From a virus, in IMG/VR virus record IMGVR_UViG_3300042945_003702, positions 1 through 52,564 of that record: a DNA stretch of 52,564 bases. One strand, given 5' to 3'. This document shows, one piece after another, positions 45,273 to 52,564 of this stretch (the first letter of the stretch is position 1; every line of letters begins with the position of its first letter). Under the pieces are notes generated by a model that was not told the DNA's origin, made no database searches, and saw only the letters and a list, made by a program, of their open reading frames with translations. A program made the position numbers and the translations under genes.

Positions 45273-46547
45273 CTATGACAGAGCGCCGAGGAGCTTCGGA
45301 ACCACCACGTCCGACGAGTAGTAAGCACGGACCAGCTCCACCGAATTTTTCCTCATGCGGTGGTATGAGGAGAAGTCGTTCCAGATCTCGTCGAGGTTCT
45401 TGGCCAGCTCGTCCGCACCTAGGACCTGAGGCCCTCCCTGGCTGAGGTGGCGGTTGTCGTCGTCGACGGACAGGAAGACTCCCGTCTGCGCGAGAGTCCC
45501 CCAACCGTCCGGGAGGACCACGGTGTCCAGGAAGTGGCGGTGGAAGATCGGGACGGAGAGCAGAGCGGCCTCCAGGCCCTGGTACTCGAAGTTGTTACCG
45601 TAATCGAGGTTGTTGTGCTCGAAGGAGCGTGGGTGGGTGGCGAAAGCGCTCTGGGAGATGCGCTGAAGCCCGCGCTTGTAGTCGTAGGAGCCGATCACGT
45701 ACATCAGGTTGGGGTCTTGGCCCGCCCTATCGATGTGGTCGAAGAGCTCGTTGTTTATGCGGGCCGAGGAGAAAGCCGACGGGCCTTTGATAGGCTTGTA
45801 GAAGGTGCTGTCGGTGAACCAGTTCAGCTTCCCCTCGTAGTTCTTGAGCTGGGAGTAGCCGGCGATGGAGCGCTCGAAGCCAATCATCTCCGTCACGAAG
45901 CCACGCCGGGCCAGAGCGCTGTGGAGGTTGAGGACGATGCTACCACGCTTCCACGCCACGGCCCTGGCCGCGTTGATCAAGCGCTTCCGCCTCTCCTCGC
46001 CCCTATCCAGGTCGATGAGATGCTCCACGAAGGGGATGTGGAAGAACACGTCCATCTTCTTCACCACCTTAGAGATATTTCTCTTCTCCAACCACGAGAT
46101 AAACCCGGACTTTGTCTTTGTCAGGGAGTGGCACAGTAGTCCGTCGCAGGCCTCGATGGCGTTGGCGTAGTCCGCGTTGCGATTTATGCTCAGGAAGTGG
46201 TGGTCGTGGTTGATCATCCACTTCGGCACCCGGATCGGCTCGATTATGTCCGAGACGTAGCTATCAACGACCGCCGTGGGGGCGTTCTTGGCGGGAACGC
46301 TGAACACCAGTACCAGATCGTAGGAGTTATTGATCTTACTGACAAGCGTAGGGGCCTCGGAGAGTGTGAATATCTTTACGTCTATGTCTGTTGAGGTATC
46401 TGGCCTTCCAACGTTGAGGTTTAGGGCAAAGATATCGCAGGTGGCCTGATTCTCGTCGAAAAAAGCTTTGAAGTGGCGGGCGTAGGTACTCACCCCACAC
46501 CCCTCCACTCCACGGAGCATCAGTACGGCCGTTCTTGGCAATTTCAT
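45273..46547 (-). CDS. DNA alpha-glucosyltransferase-like (T4 Agt-like)
   Basis: The 424-residue protein follows the T4 alpha-glucosyltransferase plan from the N-terminus: VLMLRGVEGCGVSTYARHFK, then LVLVFSVPAKNAP, IEPIRVPKWMINHDHHFLSI, and YANAIEACDGLLCHS. A long C-terminal GT-B half follows (HPRSFEHNNLDYG, FEYQGLEAALLSVPIFHRHF). T4 Agt adds glucose to hydroxymethylcytosine in phage DNA, protecting it from restriction. A dCMP hydroxymethylase should then exist elsewhere in the genome. GTTTAAAG lies 23 nt before the ATG. Confidence 0.7.
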   Translation of the reverse strand: MKLPRTAVLMLRGVEGCGVSTYARHFKAFFDENQATCDIFALNLNVGRPDTSTDIDVKIFTLSEAPTLVSKINNSYDLVLVFSVPAKNAPTAVVDSYVSDIIEPIRVPKWMINHDHHFLSINRNADYANAIEACDGLLCHSLTKTKSGFISWLEKRNISKVVKKMDVFFHIPFVEHLIDLDRGEERRKRLINAARAVAWKRGSIVLNLHSALARRGFVTEMIGFERSIAGYSQLKNYEGKLNWFTDSTFYKPIKGPSAFSSARINNELFDHIDRAGQDPNLMYVIGSYDYKRGLQRISQSAFATHPRSFEHNNLDYGNNFEYQGLEAALLSVPIFHRHFLDTVVLPDGWGTLAQTGVFLSVDDDNRHLSQGGPQVLGADELAKNLDEIWNDFSSYHRMRKNSVELVRAYYSSDVVVPKLLGALS

Positions 46548-46570
46548 CCGGTATGTTAGCGTACGCTATG

Positions 46571-46578
46571 CTTTAAAC
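46571..46578 (-). promoter_or_regulatory. GTTTAAAG late-promoter-like element
   Basis: GTTTAAAG, 23 nt before the glucosyltransferase ATG. Confidence 0.5.
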
Positions 46579-46581
46579 CGC

Positions 46582-48501
46582 TTAGATAGCGGTTATGTTA
46601 TCCATCCACTCCTTCAGAGCCACCTCCAGGTCTTTGATGCGGTCCTTCTCGTGGCTTTCGATGAACTTATTCCAGCAGTACTGCCCTCTTTTAGGCAATC
46701 CACGCTTAATAGCGGCGGATTTGATCTCCTCTAGCTTGGTTTTGCGTTCCGCTCGGCCAGCGCGGGTGTTAAGTGACCGGTCATGCTTCCAATCCCCGAC
46801 AAAAACCTCCCATTTTGCCTTTAGGTCCGTCGATCCGGCATTATCGCCAAGGAATTTTGACACCTCGGTCCTCTTCATGCCGATTTTCTTCCCTTCCTCC
46901 TTGATTCGGTCCTTCGCCGAGGGCAGTTTGACCCTGCGGGTACCACTCTTGGTGGTGGTTTTGGCTTTCTCGGCGCCGATAGAGGCCTTCTCCACGATCT
47001 GAGTGCGGCGTTTGTCGGCGAACTCCTTCATCAGCTCGATCTGGGAGATGATATGTGAGCTCATCTGGGCCTGGTCCTCGATAATCCCGAGGAGGAGGGC
47101 CATCTGCGTCTCCAGGTCGGTCTTCTGGGACTGCAATTCGAGCTTTTCCGCGCTCACCAGCCGGCTGAGTGGCATCGCGAGCACCGCGGAGGTCTGAGCA
47201 TCGCTCAACTTCCAGCGTTTTTTAAGGCCCTCGGCGGCTTTCTCCTTGGTCTTGGAGGAGCGGATCAGCTTCACCACCTCGTCGATGTCCGCCAGGATGG
47301 TCAGAAGGCCCTCTAGGATGTGGATCTTGTCCTTGAGCCGCTCGCACTCGGCCCTGTAGCGGTTGCGTAGGGCCTCGCACCGGGCCACGTACCACTCGGC
47401 GATGATGTCCTTGACCCCCATAACGGTGGGGAGGCCTCCGGAGATCGCCGTGGCGTTCACACCGATGGTATCGTAGAGGTTGGTGAAGGCCAGCAACTGC
47501 CCTACCACCTCCTGTGGGTCGGCACCCGTCTTCAGGATGACTTGGATTTCAATACCGTCGCGGGATGAGTGGTCCTGGGCATCAATGACACCCACGATTC
47601 GTTCGCTTTCGACTCCTTCCTTGAGCCGCTCGAGGAAGCGTTCGGAACTTCCCGAAGCCAGAGAGGTAATAGTAATAGCATCGCGGGTCGATCGTTTTCC
47701 GTGCGGGACCTTTCTGAACTCCCATGTTCCGTAGACTTTCAACGATCCGGAGCCTTTCTCAAAGGCTTGGAAGATCGCGTCGTCGTTGAGGATCCTGGCG
47801 CCGTTGGCGAGGTCGGGGCCTTTGATGAACGAGAAGAGTTTTTTGGTCGTGATGCTTGGGTTCTTTACGTACTCCGCGGTTCCCTTCACCACCTCTGTGA
47901 GGTTGTATGGGATGTGGTGGCAGGCGTAGCCGGCCGCGATGCCCTGAGCTCCGTTGATGAGCAGGCTGGGGATCGCTGGGACGATCTCAACCACCTCTTG
48001 TGTAGAGCCGTCGTAATTATCCCTCCACTGGCACGAGTGGTGATCGATCTCGTTCACCAGCATGCTCTGAGTCAGCGCTGTGGACTTGACCTCGAGGTAC
48101 CTAGCAGCGGCGGGTGCGTCCTCCGACGTAGACTGGCCAACGCTCGGGCCAGACTGGATGCTCCCTCCCACATTCCCGTGGATATCGGTGAGGGGGTAGC
48201 GGAAGGCCGTAGCCTGACCCATATTGATCGCCGTGCCGGCACATCCACCCTGCGGGTGGTAGGAGCCGAGAACGTGCCCCTCCAACCTTGACACCTTCTT
48301 GTACTGACCCTCGGGGCGCAGGTGTAGATCCTTGAGGCCTAGGACGATGCGGCGCTGAGCGGACTTCAGACCATCGACGGCGCTGGGCAGCGCTCTGTTG
48401 AAGATAGCGACCGAGTACGAGAGGTAGCTAGTTGTTAGTTCCCTGGTGAGGGAGACCGGGAGGGCCTCTGTGGGGTCCTTCTGTGGAGCTTTTACCGGCA
48501 C
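46582..48501 (-). CDS. Type IIA topoisomerase, subunit A (T4 gp52/GyrA-like)
   Basis: The 639-residue protein has the breakage-reunion domain: SVAIFNRALPSAVDGLKSAQ, GSYHPQGGCAGTAI and AAARYLEVKST (Arg134-Tyr135, the catalytic Tyr). Further on are PAIPSLLINGAQGIAAGYAC and the coiled coil. After residue about 490, instead of the GyrA beta-pinwheel, there is a basic segment and a small domain (TKSGTRRVKLPSAKDR, KWEVFVGDWKHDRSLN). T4 gp52 is shorter (about 440 residues). It would relieve supercoils in replication together with an ATPase subunit encoded elsewhere. No GyrA box is seen. Confidence 0.88.
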   Translation of the reverse strand: MPVKAPQKDPTEALPVSLTRELTTSYLSYSVAIFNRALPSAVDGLKSAQRRIVLGLKDLHLRPEGQYKKVSRLEGHVLGSYHPQGGCAGTAINMGQATAFRYPLTDIHGNVGGSIQSGPSVGQSTSEDAPAAARYLEVKSTALTQSMLVNEIDHHSCQWRDNYDGSTQEVVEIVPAIPSLLINGAQGIAAGYACHHIPYNLTEVVKGTAEYVKNPSITTKKLFSFIKGPDLANGARILNDDAIFQAFEKGSGSLKVYGTWEFRKVPHGKRSTRDAITITSLASGSSERFLERLKEGVESERIVGVIDAQDHSSRDGIEIQVILKTGADPQEVVGQLLAFTNLYDTIGVNATAISGGLPTVMGVKDIIAEWYVARCEALRNRYRAECERLKDKIHILEGLLTILADIDEVVKLIRSSKTKEKAAEGLKKRWKLSDAQTSAVLAMPLSRLVSAEKLELQSQKTDLETQMALLLGIIEDQAQMSSHIISQIELMKEFADKRRTQIVEKASIGAEKAKTTTKSGTRRVKLPSAKDRIKEEGKKIGMKRTEVSKFLGDNAGSTDLKAKWEVFVGDWKHDRSLNTRAGRAERKTKLEEIKSAAIKRGLPKRGQYCWNKFIESHEKDRIKDLEVALKEWMDNITAI

Positions 48502-48551
48502 AACGGGGCAGCCTCTTACTATATCTGTACCAATCCTACCACAGCCTCCCC

Positions 48552-48899
48552 CTAGCTGTCAAGGGATTTAACATTTCGTGATAGTAGGAAGTACCCGACC
48601 TCCGGATTGTAGTACTCGAGGTAGGTCTCCTGCCCATCGAGGAGGTAGTTGTTGTAGTAGTCCTTGGCGATGTCGATCTGCTCGTGGTCATCCTGCATCT
48701 CCACCGGATAGACGGACTTGAGGCACAGGGTGTCGCCACTCACGATCGAGTACACCTCGATGACCTGGCCTAGGACCGGGTGTTCGAAGTTGACGTTGTA
48801 GGTATCCCTGTCGACTCTCAGCACCTTATTGACGATGTCGTCGCGCTTCAGAAAGTCCACGTCCACGTAAACCTCGGGCCACTGCCTTTCTTTTTTCAT
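48552..48899 (-). CDS. Protein of unknown function
   Basis: The 115-residue product (MKKERQWPEVYVDVDFLKRD...) has beta strands first (YNVNFEHPVLGQVIEVYSIV) and a helical, acidic, Tyr-rich second half. It is divergent from the gene at 48965 across a promoter palindrome. No motif. Confidence 0.6.
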   Translation of the reverse strand: MKKERQWPEVYVDVDFLKRDDIVNKVLRVDRDTYNVNFEHPVLGQVIEVYSIVSGDTLCLKSVYPVEMQDDHEQIDIAKDYYNNYLLDGQETYLEYYNPEVGYFLLSRNVKSLDS

Positions 48900-48919
48900 A
48901 TTCGCGGGTTAAAGTAGAC

Positions 48920-48938
48920 TATGGTGTATAATACCATA
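48920..48938. promoter_or_regulatory. Divergent promoter with palindromic operator
   Basis: TATGGT-GTATAAT-ACCATA is a perfect inverted repeat with six-base arms. TATAAT on the plus strand is a -10 for the gene at 48965; TATTAT on the minus strand can serve the gene at 48899. The overlap of both -10 boxes with the palindrome suggests a repressor site. Confidence 0.6.
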
Positions 48939-48964
48939 AACCGTTTGCTCGCAACAGATTTCCA

Positions 48965-49231
48965 GTGCTTTCCCTAAAAGACTCCAATCAGAAACCGATC
49001 AAGTACAGGACCATCCGCATCCGCGAGGAGGTCGCCCAGCAACTCGATGAGTGGAGGGACCTGTTCGAGGACGCCTCCATGTCCGAGGTGATGTGGAGGG
49101 TGTTCGCGCTGGCGCGCAGGGAGCTGAAGAGGGTGAGGGATAAGAAACGCAAAGCGAGGGAGAGATTCGTTACAGAACGCAAACCGGCCGAGAAGCTGGT
49201 TGACTTAGTGGACAAGGATGTGGTAGAATAA
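48965..49231 (+). CDS. Small ribbon-helix-helix-like protein
   Basis: Starts at GTG 48965. The 88-residue product has YRTIRIREEVAQQLDEWRDL followed by MSEVMWRVFALARRELKRVR, the strand-helix-helix pattern of Arc/CopG DNA-binding proteins, then a basic tail (KKRKARERFVTERKP). It could bind the palindrome just upstream and regulate its own promoter, which is inference. Confidence 0.55.
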   Translation: MLSLKDSNQKPIKYRTIRIREEVAQQLDEWRDLFEDASMSEVMWRVFALARRELKRVRDKKRKARERFVTERKPAEKLVDLVDKDVVE

Positions 49232-49252
49232 GGGCAGAATCAGCCTAATACA

Positions 49253-49477
49253 ATGGCCCAACAGACAAAGAACTTCTTCCGCAACAGGTCCTGGGTGGAG
49301 TACCAGGGGGACGTGTACCGCCAGCAGGAACGGACCGGGTACTGTGGAGTCTGTGGTAAGAAGACGAACTACAAGTCCGTGTTCGCGGTGGAGTACTGCT
49401 GCAGCGAGGAGTGCTCGAGGGAGTTGTGGTACAGCATCTTCCTCAAGCTGATGACGGACCGTAAGCGGAGCCGGTGA
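49253..49477 (+). CDS. Small zinc-finger-like protein
   Basis: The 74-residue product has CGVCGKKTNYKS followed by YCCSEECSRELW, two Cys pairs that could bind one zinc ion. A basic end (KLMTDRKRSR) follows. It lies between the RHH-like and the 424-residue gene. Function unknown. Confidence 0.65.
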   Translation: MAQQTKNFFRNRSWVEYQGDVYRQQERTGYCGVCGKKTNYKSVFAVEYCCSEECSRELWYSIFLKLMTDRKRSR

Positions 49478-49478
49478 T

Positions 49479-50753
49479 ATGAAAACCAACTCGGTAACAG
49501 CGGATATGGCAGCGGCGTTGGATCCAGAGACCTCGGAGAAGAAACTGCTCGAGATCTGGAATAAATCCAAGTCGGTGAGGGTTCGGAAGGCTGTAGCATC
49601 CAACCCCAACGCCTCGCCGCTGGTGCTTACCGAGGGATCCAGACTGTACCTGAAGGAGGTCCTGGAAAACCCGGGATTCGCTCTGCTCGAGATTTTTTCC
49701 GACGATCCGGACATCAGGGAACTCTCCGAAGCTTTCAATGACCCGATGAAGTGGGTGGTTACTCGCGGAGGGCCTTACATCACCAGGCCCAAAAGCCATG
49801 CGAAAGCCCTGGCCTGGGACCGAGTGAGGTGGGCGGTTCTTCTTAGCCCCCACTTAGGGTGGGTGGGTTTGAACGCTGTCCTAGATACGATAAGACTGGA
49901 GACTTTCAGGAGAGCTATGAAGTGCGAGGAGACTAGGAAGAAGGTCAGATCCATTTTCCTAGAGGCAATGGTGGTAGGCCAAGCATCTCCGGACAAGATC
50001 ATGCTCATGAATAAGGAGCTAATGATCACCACCGAGGAAGCTCGGTGGGGGTTTAAGTGCCACGCGGTGGTTAGTTCCTACTCTAGCCCTCGCGCGTTGC
50101 TAAGTTCCTACTCCAAAGTGCTTCATAAAACCTACAGAGATGACAAGGAGCAGAGAGATGCTATAGTTGAGACGCTGTTCTACTTGTGTCTCATGCAAAG
50201 ACCCTACAGCATGCGCCACCTGCTACCGAGAAGCTTTTATCATCTGGACGATGGCGTGGAGAGTCTGTACATCTCCCTCCTCAAAATGGTAAGGGAGAAA
50301 GCCTCGATGGATAAGTCTAAGTCAGTTCTTAAAAAGAAGCTGGAGAAGATCTGTAAGCACTTAGAAGACGCGTTTGGCGAGACCGCCACAAACAAGTATC
50401 TTTTCAAAACAAAAGGTGAGGTAACCAAAGAGGATATTCAAAACTTATACAACTACGTTCAGCGCTCTGGCCTAAACCCGCAAAACTCGCAGACCCACCT
50501 CGTCCGCCACTTTAACGATTTACTCAGGCCTCACACCAAGGCGTTAGGGGAGTGCAGTATGGAGATCAAGGAGTGGGCGTGTAAGAATAAGCTTTTAGGG
50601 TGGGTAGTCTCACGTGCTCCTTACCACGAGGAAATAGTGAAGATCCTAGACGAAGTCAACTACGCCATCTACCAGCGAGATGGGGAAGTAAACCGTGACA
50701 ACCTTCTCTTCGTCTCTGAGGAGATACCCGGGGGCATCATCCGGCTTCACTGA
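49479..50753 (+). CDS. Helical-repeat protein (LRV-like N-terminus)
   Basis: The 424-residue protein starts one nt after the preceding stop. Residues about 15-90 have short helical repeats (VRVRKAVASNPNASPLVL, LKEVLENPGFALLEIFSDDP) like leucine-rich-variant or HEAT-type repeats. The remainder is helical, basic and lacks recognised motifs. It overlaps the gene at 50737 (opposite strand) by 17 nt. A scaffold or host-interaction role is possible but unproven. Confidence 0.6.
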   Translation: MKTNSVTADMAAALDPETSEKKLLEIWNKSKSVRVRKAVASNPNASPLVLTEGSRLYLKEVLENPGFALLEIFSDDPDIRELSEAFNDPMKWVVTRGGPYITRPKSHAKALAWDRVRWAVLLSPHLGWVGLNAVLDTIRLETFRRAMKCEETRKKVRSIFLEAMVVGQASPDKIMLMNKELMITTEEARWGFKCHAVVSSYSSPRALLSSYSKVLHKTYRDDKEQRDAIVETLFYLCLMQRPYSMRHLLPRSFYHLDDGVESLYISLLKMVREKASMDKSKSVLKKKLEKICKHLEDAFGETATNKYLFKTKGEVTKEDIQNLYNYVQRSGLNPQNSQTHLVRHFNDLLRPHTKALGECSMEIKEWACKNKLLGWVVSRAPYHEEIVKILDEVNYAIYQRDGEVNRDNLLFVSEEIPGGIIRLH

Positions 50754-51834
50754 CTACAAACTTAACAACAAAGCTCTCCAGCTGCTCGTCGTAGCAGCCG
50801 GCCTGGAGCGAGTACAATCTCTCCGTATCCGAACCGTCCTCATCGCTCCAGCGCACAAAAGCTGGGAGGATGGACTTGGATACGGTTTTTTTGATGGCTG
50901 AGATGGCCTGCTCCACCGTGCTTAAAACCTTCGTTTTAAACCTGTTTTCTATGTCCGTTATATCCTCTACAGGTAGGTGGTAAAAAGCGGCCAAAGTGAG
51001 GTTTTTAACGTCGAATATCCCCTGTTGCGGGGATTCGGACGCGGAGAGTTTCTCACCGTAGAGTTTGACGGCTCGTTGGTAGCAGTTGAACACAGAGAGG
51101 GTCTTGCGCTCCGGCAGGAGCGCGCCTAATTCCCGCTCGAGTAACATAAGCGCGCCGGCCACCGCCCCCGCTCCCACTCTGGCTATGTAGGCTTTGTCGA
51201 GAACCTGCTCCATCGCCATCCCCTCCACCTCGCAGAACTGATTCTCCCACTCCTCCAGCACCTCAAGTTGCTTGGAGGCCTTACTCGGTACTCTGTTATT
51301 CTGATTCCACTTAAACCCGTTCTGCTGAGCGAACTCCAGTCTGTTGGTAAAATCGCTTGGTAGTTTTGTAGTATCCAGCTTAGCAACTTCACTACCAACT
51401 CTGGACTGGGAGCCCATAACCCCCTCGACCAGCGACTTAACAGCGTAGGGGGCATAGGCATTACCACGGAGCGCTTTGGCCACCTTCACGATCTGCTCTA
51501 TCCTCCCCCTGCTCAACCTCACCTCCGTGATCTCAGCTCTCAACTCCTGGATCTCGAGTTGGGCCTTCAGGTACATAGATTCCATGCGACTCTCCGCCGC
51601 CACCTGGTCCCTTCTCAGGTCGCGGATATCCAGCTCCAGTAGGGTGACTCTCTGTATAAAAGCACCCATGGCTAGCCTTAGCCCCTCGAAGTAGCGCCGC
51701 AGCTCCAGCTCGGTAAGCTGCCTCTGGTCCAGCTCCAGCAGGGTTCTACCCAGCCTCTCCCTAGACTCAGGGGAGGTTATGTCACCCAGGGCGTAGCTGT
51801 CCCGCAGTAGTACTATCTCCGAGTTCTTAGCCAT
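50737..51834 (-). CDS. Coiled-coil protein of unknown function
   Basis: From ATG 51834 (MAKNSEIVLLRDSYALGD) the product has 365 residues; an upstream ATG at 51906 is less likely, because GTTTAAAG then lies inside the gene. Residues about 30-110 form a coiled coil (LDQRQLTELELRRYFEGL; RDQVAAESRMESMYLKAQLE). A helical middle and a beta-rich end (VVKFVVSEAG) follow. Probably a virion or assembly protein, judged from the late-type element 21 nt upstream. Family not recognised. Confidence 0.6.
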   Translation of the reverse strand: MAKNSEIVLLRDSYALGDITSPESRERLGRTLLELDQRQLTELELRRYFEGLRLAMGAFIQRVTLLELDIRDLRRDQVAAESRMESMYLKAQLEIQELRAEITEVRLSRGRIEQIVKVAKALRGNAYAPYAVKSLVEGVMGSQSRVGSEVAKLDTTKLPSDFTNRLEFAQQNGFKWNQNNRVPSKASKQLEVLEEWENQFCEVEGMAMEQVLDKAYIARVGAGAVAGALMLLERELGALLPERKTLSVFNCYQRAVKLYGEKLSASESPQQGIFDVKNLTLAAFYHLPVEDITDIENRFKTKVLSTVEQAISAIKKTVSKSILPAFVRWSDEDGSDTERLYSLQAGCYDEQLESFVVKFVVSEAG

Positions 51835-51855
51835 GTGGTTTAGCCGTTCAGTAAG

Positions 51856-51863
51856 CTTTAAAC
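51856..51863 (-). promoter_or_regulatory. GTTTAAAG late-promoter-like element
   Basis: GTTTAAAG, 21 nt before the ATG at 51834. It helps set the start of that gene. Confidence 0.55.
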
Positions 51864-51975
51864 TGTGGACATAAAAACACGATTTGTCCACCTCACCGAG
51901 TACCATTTGCGGCCCGATTCCAAACCCGAATAGCCCCCCACCCCCCCTTCACAAAAATAGCTAAAAAGAATGTGA

Positions 51976-51990
51976 AGAGGGGGGGTCCCC
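51976..51990. repeat. G-run/C-run palindrome
   Basis: A run of G, one T, then a run of C forms a self-complementary hairpin with almost no loop. Just upstream is AATGTGAAGAG, a minus-orientation copy of the TTCACA element. Confidence 0.6.
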
Positions 51991-52111
51991 CCGCGCACCG
52001 GAATGCGCGCAGCGCCGATTTCACGCGAGTTGGAGCCAGACGCCGCAATGGCCGCCACCACGCACCGGGACGTTTTTGGCCCTATCATACCCCCTTCACA
52101 TCGTAAAAAGG

Positions 52112-52178
52112 GACCCCCCTTCACATTTTTAGCCGCATTTTTGCACTGTTTTTGGGCCAAAAAATGTGAGGGGGGGTC
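52112..52178. repeat. 19-nt inverted repeat with C-run and TTCACATTTTT
   Basis: GACCCCCCTTCACATTTTT (52112-52130) and its reverse complement with one mismatch (52160-52178) flank 29 nt. Related single elements lie near 51943, 51969 and 52090. Confidence 0.75.
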
Positions 52179-52205
52179 TGTGGGCCGCATCGCGGGGCCA
52201 AAAGC

Positions 52206-52260
52206 TGTGACAATCCGCTGTGACAATAACTCCCCAAAAATGTGTCAATATTGTGACAAT
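52206..52260 (+). repeat. TGTGACAAT iteron-like repeats
   Basis: TGTGACAAT at 52206, 52219 and 52252, and a one-mismatch copy (TGTGTCAAT) at 52241. Further copies are at 52342-52350 (inverted) and 52458-52466. Spacings of 13, 22 and 11 nt are near whole or double helical turns. Confidence 0.7.
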
Positions 52261-52564
52261 GCCATGGCCACTTCACGAGGTGGTTTTGGGTGCCACGAAG
52301 TGGCTACCCGCCCATTGACAGGCCGCGCTTCCCATGATATGATTGTCACAGTTCAGCAGTCATCGTTTAAAGACATGAAGATCTACAATTAACCCCGACT
52401 AGTTTAGCACAGCGTTATCACATTTGCCACTACGCTGTGTAACCCCCACCCCCGAACTGTGACAATCGACGCCCCACGTACGCTCGTAGAGCGCGTTGTG
52501 CCCGCCGGCCCGCCACGACCCCGGTGGCCCGGCCTCGACGCGTGGGCGCCGGATAAAAACCCAG

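Larger units (their letters stand above)
51864..52564. other. Gene-free repeat region, possible origin or control region
   Basis: About 700 nt without a believable gene. It holds C-runs joined to TTCACA, a 19-nt inverted repeat, TGTGACAAT repeats, and an ACAGCG...CGCTGT repeat near the right end. A GTTTAAAG at 52365-52372 lies two nt before a five-codon frame (ATG 52375 to 52392). The right end is very G+C-rich. Confidence 0.6.

Noticed and set aside
50737-51906. Longer start at 51906 for the coiled-coil gene
   Set aside because: The added residues include the GTTTAAAG element and a poor ribosome-binding context; ATG 51834 keeps the 21-nt spacing seen elsewhere.
51858-52226. Open frame of 122 codons on the minus strand in the repeat region
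   Set aside because: It reads through C-runs and inverted repeats, has no ribosome-binding site and overlaps the promoter element of the gene at 51834. It looks like chance.
52206-52466. CRISPR array
   Set aside because: Repeats are only nine nt, spacing is irregular and one copy is inverted. They fit iterons, not CRISPR.

Overview
The window is a stretch of a lytic, contractile-tailed cyanophage genome. A photosystem II D1 gene (psbA), two high-light-inducible proteins, a CP12-like peptide, a ferredoxin-dependent bilin reductase and a cyanobacterial SLH-type porin point to a host in the Synechococcus/Cyanobium group or a relative. The structural genes look Mu-like: a gp29/DUF935 portal, an I/Z-type protease-scaffold, a DUF2190-like decoration protein, a major capsid protein, and gp36- and gp37-like connectors. 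Many accessory genes resemble those of T4-like cyanophages: speD, hli, psbA, an alpha-glucosyltransferase, a topoisomerase subunit and small conserved proteins. The DNA polymerase is family A and most resembles mitochondrial DNA polymerase gamma.

Layout. 1-6368 (minus): fibre and adhesin genes, tail tube, portal and small genes. 6424-11289 (plus): a 1057-residue unknown, a leucine-rich-repeat protein and a coiled-coil protein. 11286-16104 (minus): two small genes, two paralogous tail fibres and two small structural genes. 16172-26761 (plus): chaperone-like genes, tail sheath, protease-scaffold, decoration, capsid, connectors and a Dps-like ferritin. 26820-32267 (minus): RlpA-like protein, small genes, DNA polymerase, phosphoesterase, a T4-family protein and the CP12-like peptide. 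32081-35683 (minus): 22 tRNA genes (a 23rd, Gly, at 37501), with a few small genes and hairpin-rich spacers. 35995-48899 (minus): hli genes, porin, two proteins sharing an N-terminal domain (one kinase-like), speD, a D12-methylase-like protein, bilin reductase, many small genes, psbA, glucosyltransferase and topoisomerase. 48965-50753 (plus) and 50737-51834 (minus): proteins of unknown role. 51864-52564: a gene-free, repeat-dense region that could be an origin or control region.

Regulation. An octamer GTTKAAAG (GTTTAAAG or GTTGAAAG) recurs upstream of genes, usually 21-29 nt before the start codon. It is found before structural genes, both shared-N-domain proteins, the glucosyltransferase and the gene starting at 51834. 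I read it as this phage's late-promoter element. One copy lies inside the protease gene, 23 nt before an in-frame ATG, which suggests that a free scaffold protein is made separately. The polymerase block lacks the motif close to its starts. A sigma70-like promoter (TTGATT-17-TATAAT) precedes part of the tRNA cluster.

All assignments come from reading the sequence and from remembered family motifs. No database search, fold prediction or statistical scan was run.
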